Below are positions 36,885-45,181 of a stretch of 64,000 nucleotides of DNA, piece by piece. The stretch spans positions 1-64,000 of the forward strand of contig CALJFB010000010.1 in assembly GCA_938073895.1 (NCBI GenBank), written 5' to 3'. Each line of letters begins with the position of its first letter. Positions within the stretch are counted from its first letter, which is position 1. The notes beneath the pieces were generated by a model. The model saw only the letters and a list, made by a program, of their open reading frames with translations, did no database searches and was not told the DNA's origin. The DNA comes from an uncultured Flavobacteriaceae bacterium (GTDB lineage Bacteria; Bacteroidota; Bacteroidia; Flavobacteriales; Flavobacteriaceae). A program made the position numbers and the translations under genes.

Positions 36885-37517
36885 ATGTTAGAACAATTAA
36901 CGCTTCATTACAATTATTTATTTGAAGCAGATCTACTTAAAGAAATTAGTAATGTAGCTCATTATAAAACTATTAAAGAAGGAGAAGTTGTAATAGATTA
37001 TGGGCAATCTATACTATATATGCCATTAGTTTTAGAAGGTGCTATAAAAATATCTAGAGAAGATAAAAAAGGCGACGAGTTGGTGCTTTATTTTATAGAG
37101 CAAGGAGATACGTGTGCTATGACTTTGTCTTGTTGTATTGGTAATTCTAAAAGCCAAATTAAAGCTATAACAGAAACAGAAACAAAGCTAGTTTTAATTC
37201 CTGTAAATTATATGGAACTTTGGTTAAGTAAATACAAAAGTTGGCAGCGCTTTATACTTCAAAGTTATAATGAACGTATGAACGAACTTTTAGAAGCCAT
37301 AGACACTATTGCATTTCTAAAAATGGACGAGCGTTTAAATAAATACTTAAAAGACAAAGCTATGGTAAATCATAACGATGTTATTTTTGTAACCCATAAG
37401 GACATTGCTCAAGATTTACATACGTCTAGAGTTGTAGTTTCTAGATTGCTAAAAGTCTTAGAGATTGAAGGTAAAATTAAATTACAACGCAATCAAATTC
37501 AAATTTTAGACCTTTAA
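36885..37517 (+). CDS. Crp/Fnr-family transcriptional regulator
   Basis: This 210-residue protein has a cyclic-nucleotide-type sensor domain (about 15-120), a dimerisation helix, and a C-terminal winged helix with recognition helix near 171-193 (HKDIAQDLHTSRVVVSRLLK). The sensor has three close cysteines, Cys77, Cys83 and Cys84 (CAMTLSCC), and no Fnr iron-sulfur pattern at the N terminus. It is the first gene of the sulfur module, 73 bp ahead of the TauE gene. Sensing of persulfide or another sulfur species through the cysteines is a reasonable inference from this context. Confidence 0.9.
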   Translation: MLEQLTLHYNYLFEADLLKEISNVAHYKTIKEGEVVIDYGQSILYMPLVLEGAIKISREDKKGDELVLYFIEQGDTCAMTLSCCIGNSKSQIKAITETETKLVLIPVNYMELWLSKYKSWQRFILQSYNERMNELLEAIDTIAFLKMDERLNKYLKDKAMVNHNDVIFVTHKDIAQDLHTSRVVVSRLLKVLEIEGKIKLQRNQIQILDL

Positions 37518-37551
37518 TTCTAACTAAAGTTATTAATAAATTTGTGTTACT

Positions 37552-37569
37552 TTTTGTAAATTTACAAAA
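37552..37569 (+). promoter_or_regulatory. 18-bp palindrome upstream of the sulfur operon
   Basis: TTTTGTAAA at 37552-37560 is followed at once by its reverse complement TTTACAAAA (37561-37569), 22 bp before the TauE start. The symmetric TTGT-n6-ACAA layout fits a Crp/Fnr dimer site, probably for the regulator encoded just upstream. Binding is inferred. Confidence 0.5.
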
Positions 37570-37590
37570 CCAATTATTTTATATATTTTT

Positions 37591-38382
37591 ATGGATGTTT
37601 TAGGTTTTTTTGGTGCTATACTAATAGGCGTTGTTTTAGGTTTAACTGGTGGCGGCGGATCTATTTTAACGGTTCCTATATTAGTTTATATTCTAGCAAT
37701 AAATCCTGTTTTGGCCACAGCATATTCTTTGTTTGTTGTTGGTTCTACAGCTTTGGTTGGAGCTGTTAGAAATATTCAAAAAGGTTTAGTAGATTTTAAA
37801 ACAGCCATTGTTTTTTCCATTCCAACTTGCATTACAGTTTATCTAACAAGACGTTATCTTGTTCCTAATATACCAGATCAACTTTTTAGTATTGGCGATT
37901 TTTATTTAACTAAAAACGTAGCTATTATGCTCTTTTTTGCTCTAATAATGATGCTTGCCGCATTTATAATGATTACAAGAAAAAAAGATGATATTGGTAA
38001 TGCTAATAATTTTTATTATAAATATCCTTTAATAGTTTTTGAAGGCATTTTAGTTGGTATACTTACAGGAGTTGTTGGTGCTGGTGGAGGATTTTTAATT
38101 ATTCCAGCATTGGTTATATTAGTTAAATTACCAATGAAAAAAGCAGTAGCCACATCATTATTAATAATTGCCGTAAACTCTTTAATTGGTTTTTTAGGCG
38201 ATGTCCAAAATCTAGAAATTAATTGGTTATTTTTAATAAGCTTTACATTATGTGCCATTTCAGGCATATTTATTGGTATGTATTTATCTAATTTTATAGA
38301 TGGAAAAAAATTAAAAAAAGGCTTTGGTTGGTTTGTACTAATTATGGCGTTTTATATTATATTTAAAGAAGTAACACAATAA
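37591..38382 (+). CDS. TauE/SafE-family membrane exporter
   Basis: This 263-residue protein has about eight hydrophobic segments and the family's two glycine-rich repeats: LGLTGGGGSIL near the N terminus and GVVGAGGGFLIIPA in the second half. TauE/SafE proteins export sulfite or sulfur-containing organic anions. Here it precedes a persulfide dioxygenase gene by 12 bp, which suggests export of sulfite formed by that enzyme. In the Staphylococcus cst operon a TauE gene occupies the same role. Confidence 0.92.
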   Translation: MDVLGFFGAILIGVVLGLTGGGGSILTVPILVYILAINPVLATAYSLFVVGSTALVGAVRNIQKGLVDFKTAIVFSIPTCITVYLTRRYLVPNIPDQLFSIGDFYLTKNVAIMLFFALIMMLAAFIMITRKKDDIGNANNFYYKYPLIVFEGILVGILTGVVGAGGGFLIIPALVILVKLPMKKAVATSLLIIAVNSLIGFLGDVQNLEINWLFLISFTLCAISGIFIGMYLSNFIDGKKLKKGFGWFVLIMAFYIIFKEVTQ

Positions 38383-38415
38383 GAAATTGTATTTTTGAAA
38401 AGTAAAATTATAGGT

Positions 38416-39828
38416 ATGAAAATAGAACAAATTTATACAGGTTGTTTAGCACAAGGTGCTTATTATATAGAGAGTAATGGTGAAGTTGCTATTATAGATC
38501 CATTACGTGAAGTAGACACTTACATTAAAAAAGCAGCTGCAGATAACGCAAAAATTACTTATATTTTTGAAACACATTTCCATGCAGATTTTGTTAGCGG
38601 ACATGTAACCTTAGCAAAAAAGACAGGTGCTAAAATTGTGTATGGACCAACAGCAAATCCAACGTTTGATGCTCTTATTGCAACAGATAACCAAGAATTT
38701 AAAATTGGAAATATAACTATTGTAGCTCTTCATACGCCAGGACACACAATGGAAAGCACAACATATTTGTTAAAAGACGAAAACGGGAATAATCACGCCT
38801 TATTTAGTGGTGATACCTTGTTTTTAGGAGATGTTGGACGACCAGATTTGGCTCAGAAAGCTGCAGATATGACTATACAGGAATTAGCAGGTCTATCTTT
38901 CGATAGTTTGCGCACTAAAATTATGCCTTTAGCAGATCACATTATTGTTTATCCAGGCCATGGCGCAGGATCGGCTTGTGGAAAAAATATGATGAAGGAA
39001 ACTGTAGATACTTTAGGAAACCAAAAGCAAATGAATTACGCCTTGCGTGCAGATATGACACGTAACGAATTTATAAAAGAACTAACAGATGGTTTAGCGC
39101 CACCACCAAAATATTTTCCTTTAAATGTTAAGTTGAATAAGGAAGGCTACCAAGATTTAGATGTTGTTATAGAAAACTCAAATAAACCATTAAACCCTTC
39201 TGCTTTTGAAACCTTAGCAGAAACAACTGAAGCTTTGGTCTTAGATGTACGTCATCAATCAGAGTTTATAAAAAGCTTTATTCCGCGCTCTATTTTTATA
39301 GGACTACAAGGTGGATTTGCCCCTTGGGTTGGTGCTTTAATAGCCGATATAAAACAACCTTTACTATTGGTTGTAGATAAAGGAATGGAACACGAAGCTA
39401 TTACAAGATTATCTCGTGTTGGTTTTGATAATGTTTTAGGATATTTAGAAGGTGGAATAGAAGCTTGGAAATTAAGTGGAAGAGAAATAGATAGTTTAGA
39501 GTCTATATCTGCAGACGAGTTTTTAAACCGATTAAAATCGTCAGACATACCTGTTTTTGATGTTAGAAAAGAAGGCGAATTTTTATCTGCTCATATAAAT
39601 AATGCGCATTTAACCTCATTAGATAATTTAAATAACCATTTAGCAGAGTTTCCTAAAAATAGCCAATTTTATGTGCATTGTGCTGGTGGATATAGATCTG
39701 TAATTGCAGCCTCAATTTTAAAAAGTAGAGGTATTCACAATTTAGTAGATGTTGCTGGAGGAATGGCAGCTATTAGAAAAACGGATATAGCTTTAATAGA
39801 AAATGCTTGTCCATCAACTTTAAAATAA
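38416..39828 (+). CDS. CstB-like persulfide dioxygenase with rhodanese domains
   Basis: The protein has 470 residues. An ETHE1-type metallo-beta-lactamase domain (1 to about 240) carries His54, His56 and Asp58 (THFHAD), His110, Asp133 and His182 (GHGAGS). Two rhodanese domains follow. The first (about 262-360) lacks the active cysteine: the loop reads VVDKGME. The second (about 363-465) keeps Cys422 in CAGGYRS. This matches CstB, which oxidises persulfides to sulfite and thiosulfate. The ATG at 38416 is chosen over a TTG at 38395 because family members start with M-K-I-E-Q. The thioredoxin gene follows 3 bp downstream. Confidence 0.93.
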   Translation: MKIEQIYTGCLAQGAYYIESNGEVAIIDPLREVDTYIKKAAADNAKITYIFETHFHADFVSGHVTLAKKTGAKIVYGPTANPTFDALIATDNQEFKIGNITIVALHTPGHTMESTTYLLKDENGNNHALFSGDTLFLGDVGRPDLAQKAADMTIQELAGLSFDSLRTKIMPLADHIIVYPGHGAGSACGKNMMKETVDTLGNQKQMNYALRADMTRNEFIKELTDGLAPPPKYFPLNVKLNKEGYQDLDVVIENSNKPLNPSAFETLAETTEALVLDVRHQSEFIKSFIPRSIFIGLQGGFAPWVGALIADIKQPLLLVVDKGMEHEAITRLSRVGFDNVLGYLEGGIEAWKLSGREIDSLESISADEFLNRLKSSDIPVFDVRKEGEFLSAHINNAHLTSLDNLNNHLAEFPKNSQFYVHCAGGYRSVIAASILKSRGIHNLVDVAGGMAAIRKTDIALIENACPSTLK

Positions 39829-39831
39829 ATT

Positions 39832-40128
39832 ATGGCAAGTTTTAACGATATTATAAACAAAGAGCAACCAGTTTTGGTAGATTTTTATGCCGATTGGTGT
39901 GGACCTTGCCAAACCATGATGCCAATCCTAAAAGATGTTAAAGATACTTTAGGTGAATCGGTTTCAATATTAAAAATTAATATAGATAAAAATCAAAGTA
40001 TTGCAACTCGTTTTCAAGTTAGAGGCGTGCCAACTTTTATGCTGTATAAAAGCGGAAAACAAGTTTGGAGACAATCAGGTTTAATTCAGAAAAATGAGTT
40101 AATTCAACTTATTAAATCGCATCAGTAA
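39832..40128 (+). CDS. Thioredoxin
   Basis: This 98-residue single-domain thioredoxin has the catalytic WCGPC at 22-26 and the cis-Pro loop (RGVPTF). It has no signal peptide, so it is cytoplasmic. Its place 3 bp behind the persulfide dioxygenase and 1 bp ahead of the YeeE gene suggests it reduces persulfides or the rhodanese intermediate in this pathway. That role is inferred from the operon. Confidence 0.93.
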   Translation: MASFNDIINKEQPVLVDFYADWCGPCQTMMPILKDVKDTLGESVSILKINIDKNQSIATRFQVRGVPTFMLYKSGKQVWRQSGLIQKNELIQLIKSHQ

Positions 40129-40129
40129 A

Positions 40130-40684
40130 ATGGAATTAATATACAAACCTTGGGCTTGGTATGTTGCTGGACCAATAATTGTTTTTGTACTATTTATGTT
40201 AATTAAATTAGGAAAGAATTTTGGAATGTCTTCTAACTTAAATACAATGTGTACAATAGCAGGTGCAGGAAAATTTTCGGATAATTTTAAGACCGATTGG
40301 AAAATAAATATTTGGAGTTTAGTCTTAATATTTGGTGTTTTTATTGGCGGATTAATTGCCTTTAATTTTTTACAAGTTGAAGCACCACAATTGCATCCAG
40401 ATAGTGTAGATAGCCTAAAATCTATGGGTTTTTATAGTGTAAACACATCTTATTTGCCTCAAGAATTATATAGTTTAGATACTTTGTTAACGCTTAAAGG
40501 ATTTGTAGTTGTTTTATTAGCAGGTTTCTTGGTTGGTTTTGGAGCACGTTATGCTGGCGGATGTACTTCTGGACATGCCATTTCGGGATTAAGTAATTTA
40601 CAACTACCATCTTTAATTGCTGTAATTGGTTTTTTTATTGGAGGATTGCTAATGGTTCATTTTTTAATGCCTTTAATTTTTTAA
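40130..40684 (+). CDS. YeeE/YedE-family thiosulfate-type transporter, N-terminal half
   Basis: This 184-residue membrane protein has four or five hydrophobic segments and the YeeE/YedE signature AGGCTSGHAISG (Cys145), with a second cysteine at 41. In the bacterial transporter TsuA (YeeE) similar conserved cysteines carry thiosulfate through the membrane. Here the family appears as two consecutive short genes rather than one long one, and the next gene starts 4 bp later. The substrate (thiosulfate or another sulfur ion) is inferred. Confidence 0.9.
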   Translation: MELIYKPWAWYVAGPIIVFVLFMLIKLGKNFGMSSNLNTMCTIAGAGKFSDNFKTDWKINIWSLVLIFGVFIGGLIAFNFLQVEAPQLHPDSVDSLKSMGFYSVNTSYLPQELYSLDTLLTLKGFVVVLLAGFLVGFGARYAGGCTSGHAISGLSNLQLPSLIAVIGFFIGGLLMVHFLMPLIF

Positions 40685-40688
40685 AATC

Positions 40689-41096
40689 ATGAAATATTTA
40701 GTCTATTTAGCTTTAGGAATTCTTTTTGGAATTACGCTTATAAAATCCGAAGTAGCGTCTTGGTTTAGAATTTTTGAAATGTTTCAGTTTAAAAATTTTC
40801 ATATGTATGGTGTAATTGGTTCTGCAGTAGTTTTAGGTGCTTTAGTAACTTTTTTAGTAAAGAAGCAAAACACCTTTTCTGGAGACAAAGTCACTATTAT
40901 TCCAAAAGCAAAGGGTTTTAAAAACTATTTGTTTGGTGGAATTATTTTTGGCTTAGGTTGGGCTTTAGGTGGCGCTTGTCCTGGACCAATGTACGCACTT
41001 TTAGGATCTGGTTTTGTTAGTATTATTGTTTTATTGTGTGGTGCTGTTTTAGGTGCATTTACATTTGGATTGGTAAAAGATAAATTGCCATTTTAA
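40689..41096 (+). CDS. YeeE/YedE-family thiosulfate-type transporter, C-terminal half
   Basis: This 135-residue membrane protein has about four hydrophobic segments. It carries the second-half signature GGACPGPMYALLGSG with Cys97 (DUF6691-like). It pairs with the upstream half to make a full two-part YeeE-type carrier. It closes the operon Crp, TauE, CstB-like, Trx, YeeE, YeeE. I see no clear terminator right after it. Confidence 0.9.
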   Translation: MKYLVYLALGILFGITLIKSEVASWFRIFEMFQFKNFHMYGVIGSAVVLGALVTFLVKKQNTFSGDKVTIIPKAKGFKNYLFGGIIFGLGWALGGACPGPMYALLGSGFVSIIVLLCGAVLGAFTFGLVKDKLPF

Positions 41097-41168
41097 AAGA
41101 TAATTATTCTATTAATTGTAACATTTTAAAGTATTTGCGTCTTATAGTTGTAATTAAGAATAAACGCT

Positions 41169-41510
41169 ATGCTAAAAGAAAATAAACAATTGTTAGTGCT
41201 AACACATTTAAGTCAGTTAATTATACTAATTACAGGGTTTGGTAGTTTGATATTACCATTAATAATTTGGTTAAATCAAAAAGATAAAATACTAGATTTA
41301 GACCAACATGGTAAACAAATATTAAATTTTCAGATTAGTTTATTAATCTATACAGTTATTTGTGTGCCATTTATATTACTTTTTGGTTTGGGTTTTTTAG
41401 GGTTTATTGTATTAGGAATAGGAGCTGTAGTCTTACCAATTTTAAATGCAATTAAAGTTAGTAATAACCAACAAACTAATTATCCTTTTAGTTTTAATAT
41501 TATAAAGTAA
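41169..41510 (+). CDS. DUF4870-family membrane protein
   Basis: This 113-residue protein has three hydrophobic segments. The pattern LTHLSQLI near the N terminus, IWLNQKDK, DQHGKQILNFQIS and a final NAIKVSNNQ is typical of DUF4870. It is 72 bp beyond the YeeE gene on the same strand, so it may be read from that operon or on its own. Function unknown. Confidence 0.85.
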   Translation: MLKENKQLLVLTHLSQLIILITGFGSLILPLIIWLNQKDKILDLDQHGKQILNFQISLLIYTVICVPFILLFGLGFLGFIVLGIGAVVLPILNAIKVSNNQQTNYPFSFNIIK

Positions 41511-41673
41511 GAATTAGATTTAAGCATAAAAAAAACGACCATTCCAAACGGTTATTTTTTAATATTTTGAATAAAACGGTAAGAATAAAAGCACAATAAT
41601 TAAATTAGGTTTTTTTTTTAATAGCACCTTTAATTTTTTTAAAAACGTAGTGTGTTGTTTTATACTGTAAATA

Positions 41674-42975
41674 TTAGCTTTTATTAGTTGAAACTCTTAG
41701 TATAATATAGCCAACAATTCCAGAAATTAATGAGCCTATAATAACACCAACCTTTACAGAGTTAATACTTATTAAATCTCCGTAAAAAGCAAGGTTATCT
41801 ATAAAAATAGACATAGTGAAACCAACTCCAGCAATTGCTGAAATTCCTAATACTTGTTTAAATGTTACACCAGCAGGAAGTTCGGCAATTTTAAATTTTA
41901 TTCCTAAATAAGAGAATAAGGATACGCCAATAAATTTACCTATAAATAGGCTAATAGCAATATTAGTCATTAATGTAAAGTTAAATTCGTAGCTTAAACT
42001 AATAACTACTCCTGCGTTTGCAAAAGCAAAAATGGGCAGAACAAAATATGCAACCAAACTATGTAATTTGTTTTCTAAATGCTGTAGTGGAGACCTAACC
42101 TCAAAAGTCAAATCATCTAAGTCATCAATACATTCCATTTCTTCTTTAGTTAGTAAATGTTTTTCATTATTGTCGTTACCATTTGTTATTTTATTAGAAA
42201 TTGAGCTTAAGTACTTAGAAAATATATTAATATTAATACGTCTTTTTATTGGAATTGTAAATGCTAATAATACTCCAGCAATTGTGGGATGAACTCCCGA
42301 TTTTAAAAATAAAAACCAAACAATAATTGCTGCAATTATACCTATAACAAAAGAATATTTTTTTACGAAATACATAATTCCAAGTCCTGCAATAATAATA
42401 CTGCCGTACAGAATATAAATCCAATTAATCTCTGCACTATAAAAAATTGCAATAACAAGTACAGCTGCTATATCGTCTATAATAGCAAAAGCAGTTAAAA
42501 ATATTTTAAGACTTAGCGGTATCCTTTTACCTAGAGTACTTAATATTGCTAAAGCAAAGGCAATGTCTGTAGCCATTGGAATTCCCCAACCTTTTGCGGT
42601 GTTAGGATCTTGATTTAAAATTAAATAGAGTCCTACAGGAATAAAAACACCACCTAAAGCAGCAACAATTGGAAAGGCCGCTTTTTTTAAGGTATTTATT
42701 TCTCCAATTAACAGCTCTCTTTTTAATTCTAGACCTATAAGAAAAAAGAAAATGGACATTAAACCATCGTTAATCCATAAAATTAGTGGTTTTTTTAATT
42801 CGAAATCTTGAAAAGAAATTCCTACTTTATATTGAAGTAAATTATCGTAATAAGAACCATAACTAGAATTTGCCCATACTAATGCAATAATTGTTGCTCC
42901 AAAAAGTAATATTCCAGCTAAACTTTCGGTTTTTACAAATTTTTGAAATGGTGTTAATAGTAAGTTCTTTATCAT
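41674..42975 (-). CDS. nhaA: Na+/H+ antiporter NhaA
   Basis: This 433-residue antiporter has the conserved charged residues: Asp137 in ATDIAFA, then Asp167-Asp168 in IIDDIAAV, which bind Na+ in E. coli NhaA (Asp133, Asp163, Asp164). It expels sodium in exchange for protons and helps pH and salt homeostasis. About 12 hydrophobic segments are present, with a longer acidic loop near residues 240-290 than in E. coli. It is monocistronic on the minus strand. The sodium-rich lifestyle of marine flavobacteria fits. Confidence 0.95.
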   Translation of the reverse strand: MIKNLLLTPFQKFVKTESLAGILLFGATIIALVWANSSYGSYYDNLLQYKVGISFQDFELKKPLILWINDGLMSIFFFLIGLELKRELLIGEINTLKKAAFPIVAALGGVFIPVGLYLILNQDPNTAKGWGIPMATDIAFALAILSTLGKRIPLSLKIFLTAFAIIDDIAAVLVIAIFYSAEINWIYILYGSIIIAGLGIMYFVKKYSFVIGIIAAIIVWFLFLKSGVHPTIAGVLLAFTIPIKRRININIFSKYLSSISNKITNGNDNNEKHLLTKEEMECIDDLDDLTFEVRSPLQHLENKLHSLVAYFVLPIFAFANAGVVISLSYEFNFTLMTNIAISLFIGKFIGVSLFSYLGIKFKIAELPAGVTFKQVLGISAIAGVGFTMSIFIDNLAFYGDLISINSVKVGVIIGSLISGIVGYIILRVSTNKS

Positions 42976-43116
42976 TTTAGGTAAAACTTTTAATTTGAAG
43001 TTTCAATCTAACAAAATTATGTAATAAATTAATGTTTTATGGCAAGATATTATTTATGGTGTTTTATTTTCTGATTAAAAGCTCGTTATGTTTACATTTT
43101 TTTAATAGATTAAAAT

Positions 43117-43152
43117 AAAAAAGTGCTTCTCAAAATAGGTGAGAAGCACTTT
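43117..43152 (-). terminator. Terminator after fadE
   Basis: A 12-bp stem (43120-43131 with 43141-43152) with a 9-nt loop and a T run on the minus strand lies 28 bp past the acyl-CoA dehydrogenase stop. It closes the fatty-acid degradation cluster. Confidence 0.85.
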
Positions 43153-43179
43153 AAACTTAACTAAACTTAAAAATTATTT

Positions 43180-44979
43180 TTAGAAACAGTATTTGTTTTC
43201 TGCTTTAATTTTTTCTGCTATTTCGTTACGTAAATCTACAATGTCAGGATAGTTTGTGTACTTCGTGAAACGTTTAAGTCCCATAAGCATCATGCGTTGC
43301 TCGTCTCCTTCTGCGAATGAGATAATACTTTCTTTTCCTTTTCCTTCAACAGTACTAACAGCATTGTATAAATACAATTTAGACATTGCAATTTGTACAG
43401 CTTGTTCTTTTTCACTTGTACGTTTAATGTTCTTTTCTGTTCTTAGAATTGTAGACTCTGCCATGTAGATTTCAATTAAGATATCCGAAGCTGCAATTAA
43501 TAATTGTTGGTGTTGTTCTAAATCTGGTCCAAATTTTTGGACAGCAGAACCAGCAACCATTAAGAATACTTTTTTAAGACGTTTAATAATAGCTTTTTCT
43601 TCAGAGAATAATTCTGAAAAATCAGGTGTTTCAAACGAAGGAATTCCCATTAATTCTTCGGCTACAGCTGTTGCTGGGCCTAATAAATCTACGTGACCTT
43701 TCATTGCTTTTTTAACTAGCATTCCTACACAAAGCATACGGTTAATTTCGTTTGTACCTTCATAAATTCTAGCAATTCTAGCATCTCTCCAAGCTGATTC
43801 CATAGGTGTATCTTCAGAGAATCCCATACCTCCAAAAATTTGAATACCTTCATCTGCACAATGTTGTACATCTTCTGAAACTGCAACTTTTAAGATAGAA
43901 CATTCTATAGCGTATTCTTCAACACCTTTTAATTCTGCTTCTTGATGTGTATTTCCTGCAGCTTCACGCATTGCAATGCGATCTTCAATGTTTTTAGCGG
44001 CTCTATATGTAGCAGATTCTCCTGCATATGCATTAGTAGCCATTTGTGCTAATTTAATTTTTATAGCTCCAAATTCTGCAATTGGTGTTTTAAATTGTCT
44101 ACGTTCGTTAGCGTAATTTACTGCAGTTGTAAGAATTCTTCTTTGAGAATCTAAACAAGCAGCCGCTAATTTTATACGACCAACATTAAGTGCGTTCATT
44201 GCAATTTTAAAACCTTCGCCACGACCAGCTAACATATTTTCTACAGGTACAATTGTATCATTAAAAAATACTTGACGTGTAGAAGAAGCACGAATACCTA
44301 ATTTATGCTCTTCCTCGCCCATTGTAATTCCATTCTTTGGATCGTTTTCTACAATAAAACCTGTAATGTTTTTGTCATCTTCTAAACGAGCAAAAACAAT
44401 CATAACGCTACAAAAACCAGCATTAGAAATCCACATTTTCTGTCCGTTAATCTTATAAGATTTTCCATCAGCAGATAATTCTGCAGTTGTTTTTCCAGAA
44501 TTAGCATCAGATCCAGCTCCAGGTTCTGTTAAGCAGTAAGCGCCAAACCATTCTCCAGAGGCTAATTTGGGTACATATTTTTGTTTTTGTGCTTCTGTTC
44601 CGTATAACGTAATTGGCATTGTACCAATTCCAGTATGTGCTCCAAATGCTGTACTAAAAGAACCAGTTCCTGATGATATATAATCGCAAGTTAAAACTGT
44701 AGATACAAATCCCATTCCTAATCCACCATAAGCTTCTGGTACAGCAATTCCTAAAAACCCTAATGCTCCAGCTTTACGCATAACATCTTCGGTTAAAGCA
44801 TAATCTTTAGCTTCAAAGCGTGCTTTATGAGGAATAATTTCACGTTCGTTAAACTCTGCTACAGCTTCCTTCATCATATTTTGCTCTTCCGTAAAATCTT
44901 CTGGAGTAAATATGTCTTCGCAATTTGTTTCTTTTACAAGAAATTGTCCACCTCTTAATAATTCTTTTTCTTCAGCCAT
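43180..44979 (-). CDS. fadE: Acyl-CoA dehydrogenase, FadE type
   Basis: This 599-residue flavoenzyme introduces the first double bond of beta-oxidation. Markers are CLTEPGAGSDA, KMWISNAGFC, the FAD-contact ERRQFKTPI and RIYEGTNEINRML at the end of the core. A C-terminal extension of about 150 residues is as in Bacillus FadE. It is the last gene of the series fadD-marR-fadN-fadA-fadE, 202 bp beyond fadA, so it may have its own promoter. The order N, A, E matches the Bacillus subtilis fadNAE operon. Confidence 0.94.
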   Translation of the reverse strand: MAEEKELLRGGQFLVKETNCEDIFTPEDFTEEQNMMKEAVAEFNEREIIPHKARFEAKDYALTEDVMRKAGALGFLGIAVPEAYGGLGMGFVSTVLTCDYISSGTGSFSTAFGAHTGIGTMPITLYGTEAQKQKYVPKLASGEWFGAYCLTEPGAGSDANSGKTTAELSADGKSYKINGQKMWISNAGFCSVMIVFARLEDDKNITGFIVENDPKNGITMGEEEHKLGIRASSTRQVFFNDTIVPVENMLAGRGEGFKIAMNALNVGRIKLAAACLDSQRRILTTAVNYANERRQFKTPIAEFGAIKIKLAQMATNAYAGESATYRAAKNIEDRIAMREAAGNTHQEAELKGVEEYAIECSILKVAVSEDVQHCADEGIQIFGGMGFSEDTPMESAWRDARIARIYEGTNEINRMLCVGMLVKKAMKGHVDLLGPATAVAEELMGIPSFETPDFSELFSEEKAIIKRLKKVFLMVAGSAVQKFGPDLEQHQQLLIAASDILIEIYMAESTILRTEKNIKRTSEKEQAVQIAMSKLYLYNAVSTVEGKGKESIISFAEGDEQRMMLMGLKRFTKYTNYPDIVDLRNEIAEKIKAENKYCF

Positions 44980-45181
44980 TTTTTTGATAGATTAGAGAAG
45001 ATTTAAAATAGATAAAAGACTCTAAAAGAGACTATTTTGAAACTCCATTGTTGACCTTTGGAATTCTTCTATTTTTTCTTCTAATATTTTAGTATTTCTT
45101 TATTTATGTATTTTATATGTTGTGCAACTATTGTTTAACACACATATGTCTTTTTTCTTTATTCTTCGATTTCTTTAGCTT

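Noticed and set aside
38395..38415. TTG start for the CstB-like protein
   Set aside because: Adds seven residues not seen at the start of the family; ATG at 38416 is preferred.
41521..41558. Hairpin after the DUF4870 gene
   Set aside because: The arms are only partly complementary and no clean stem with a T run could be built.
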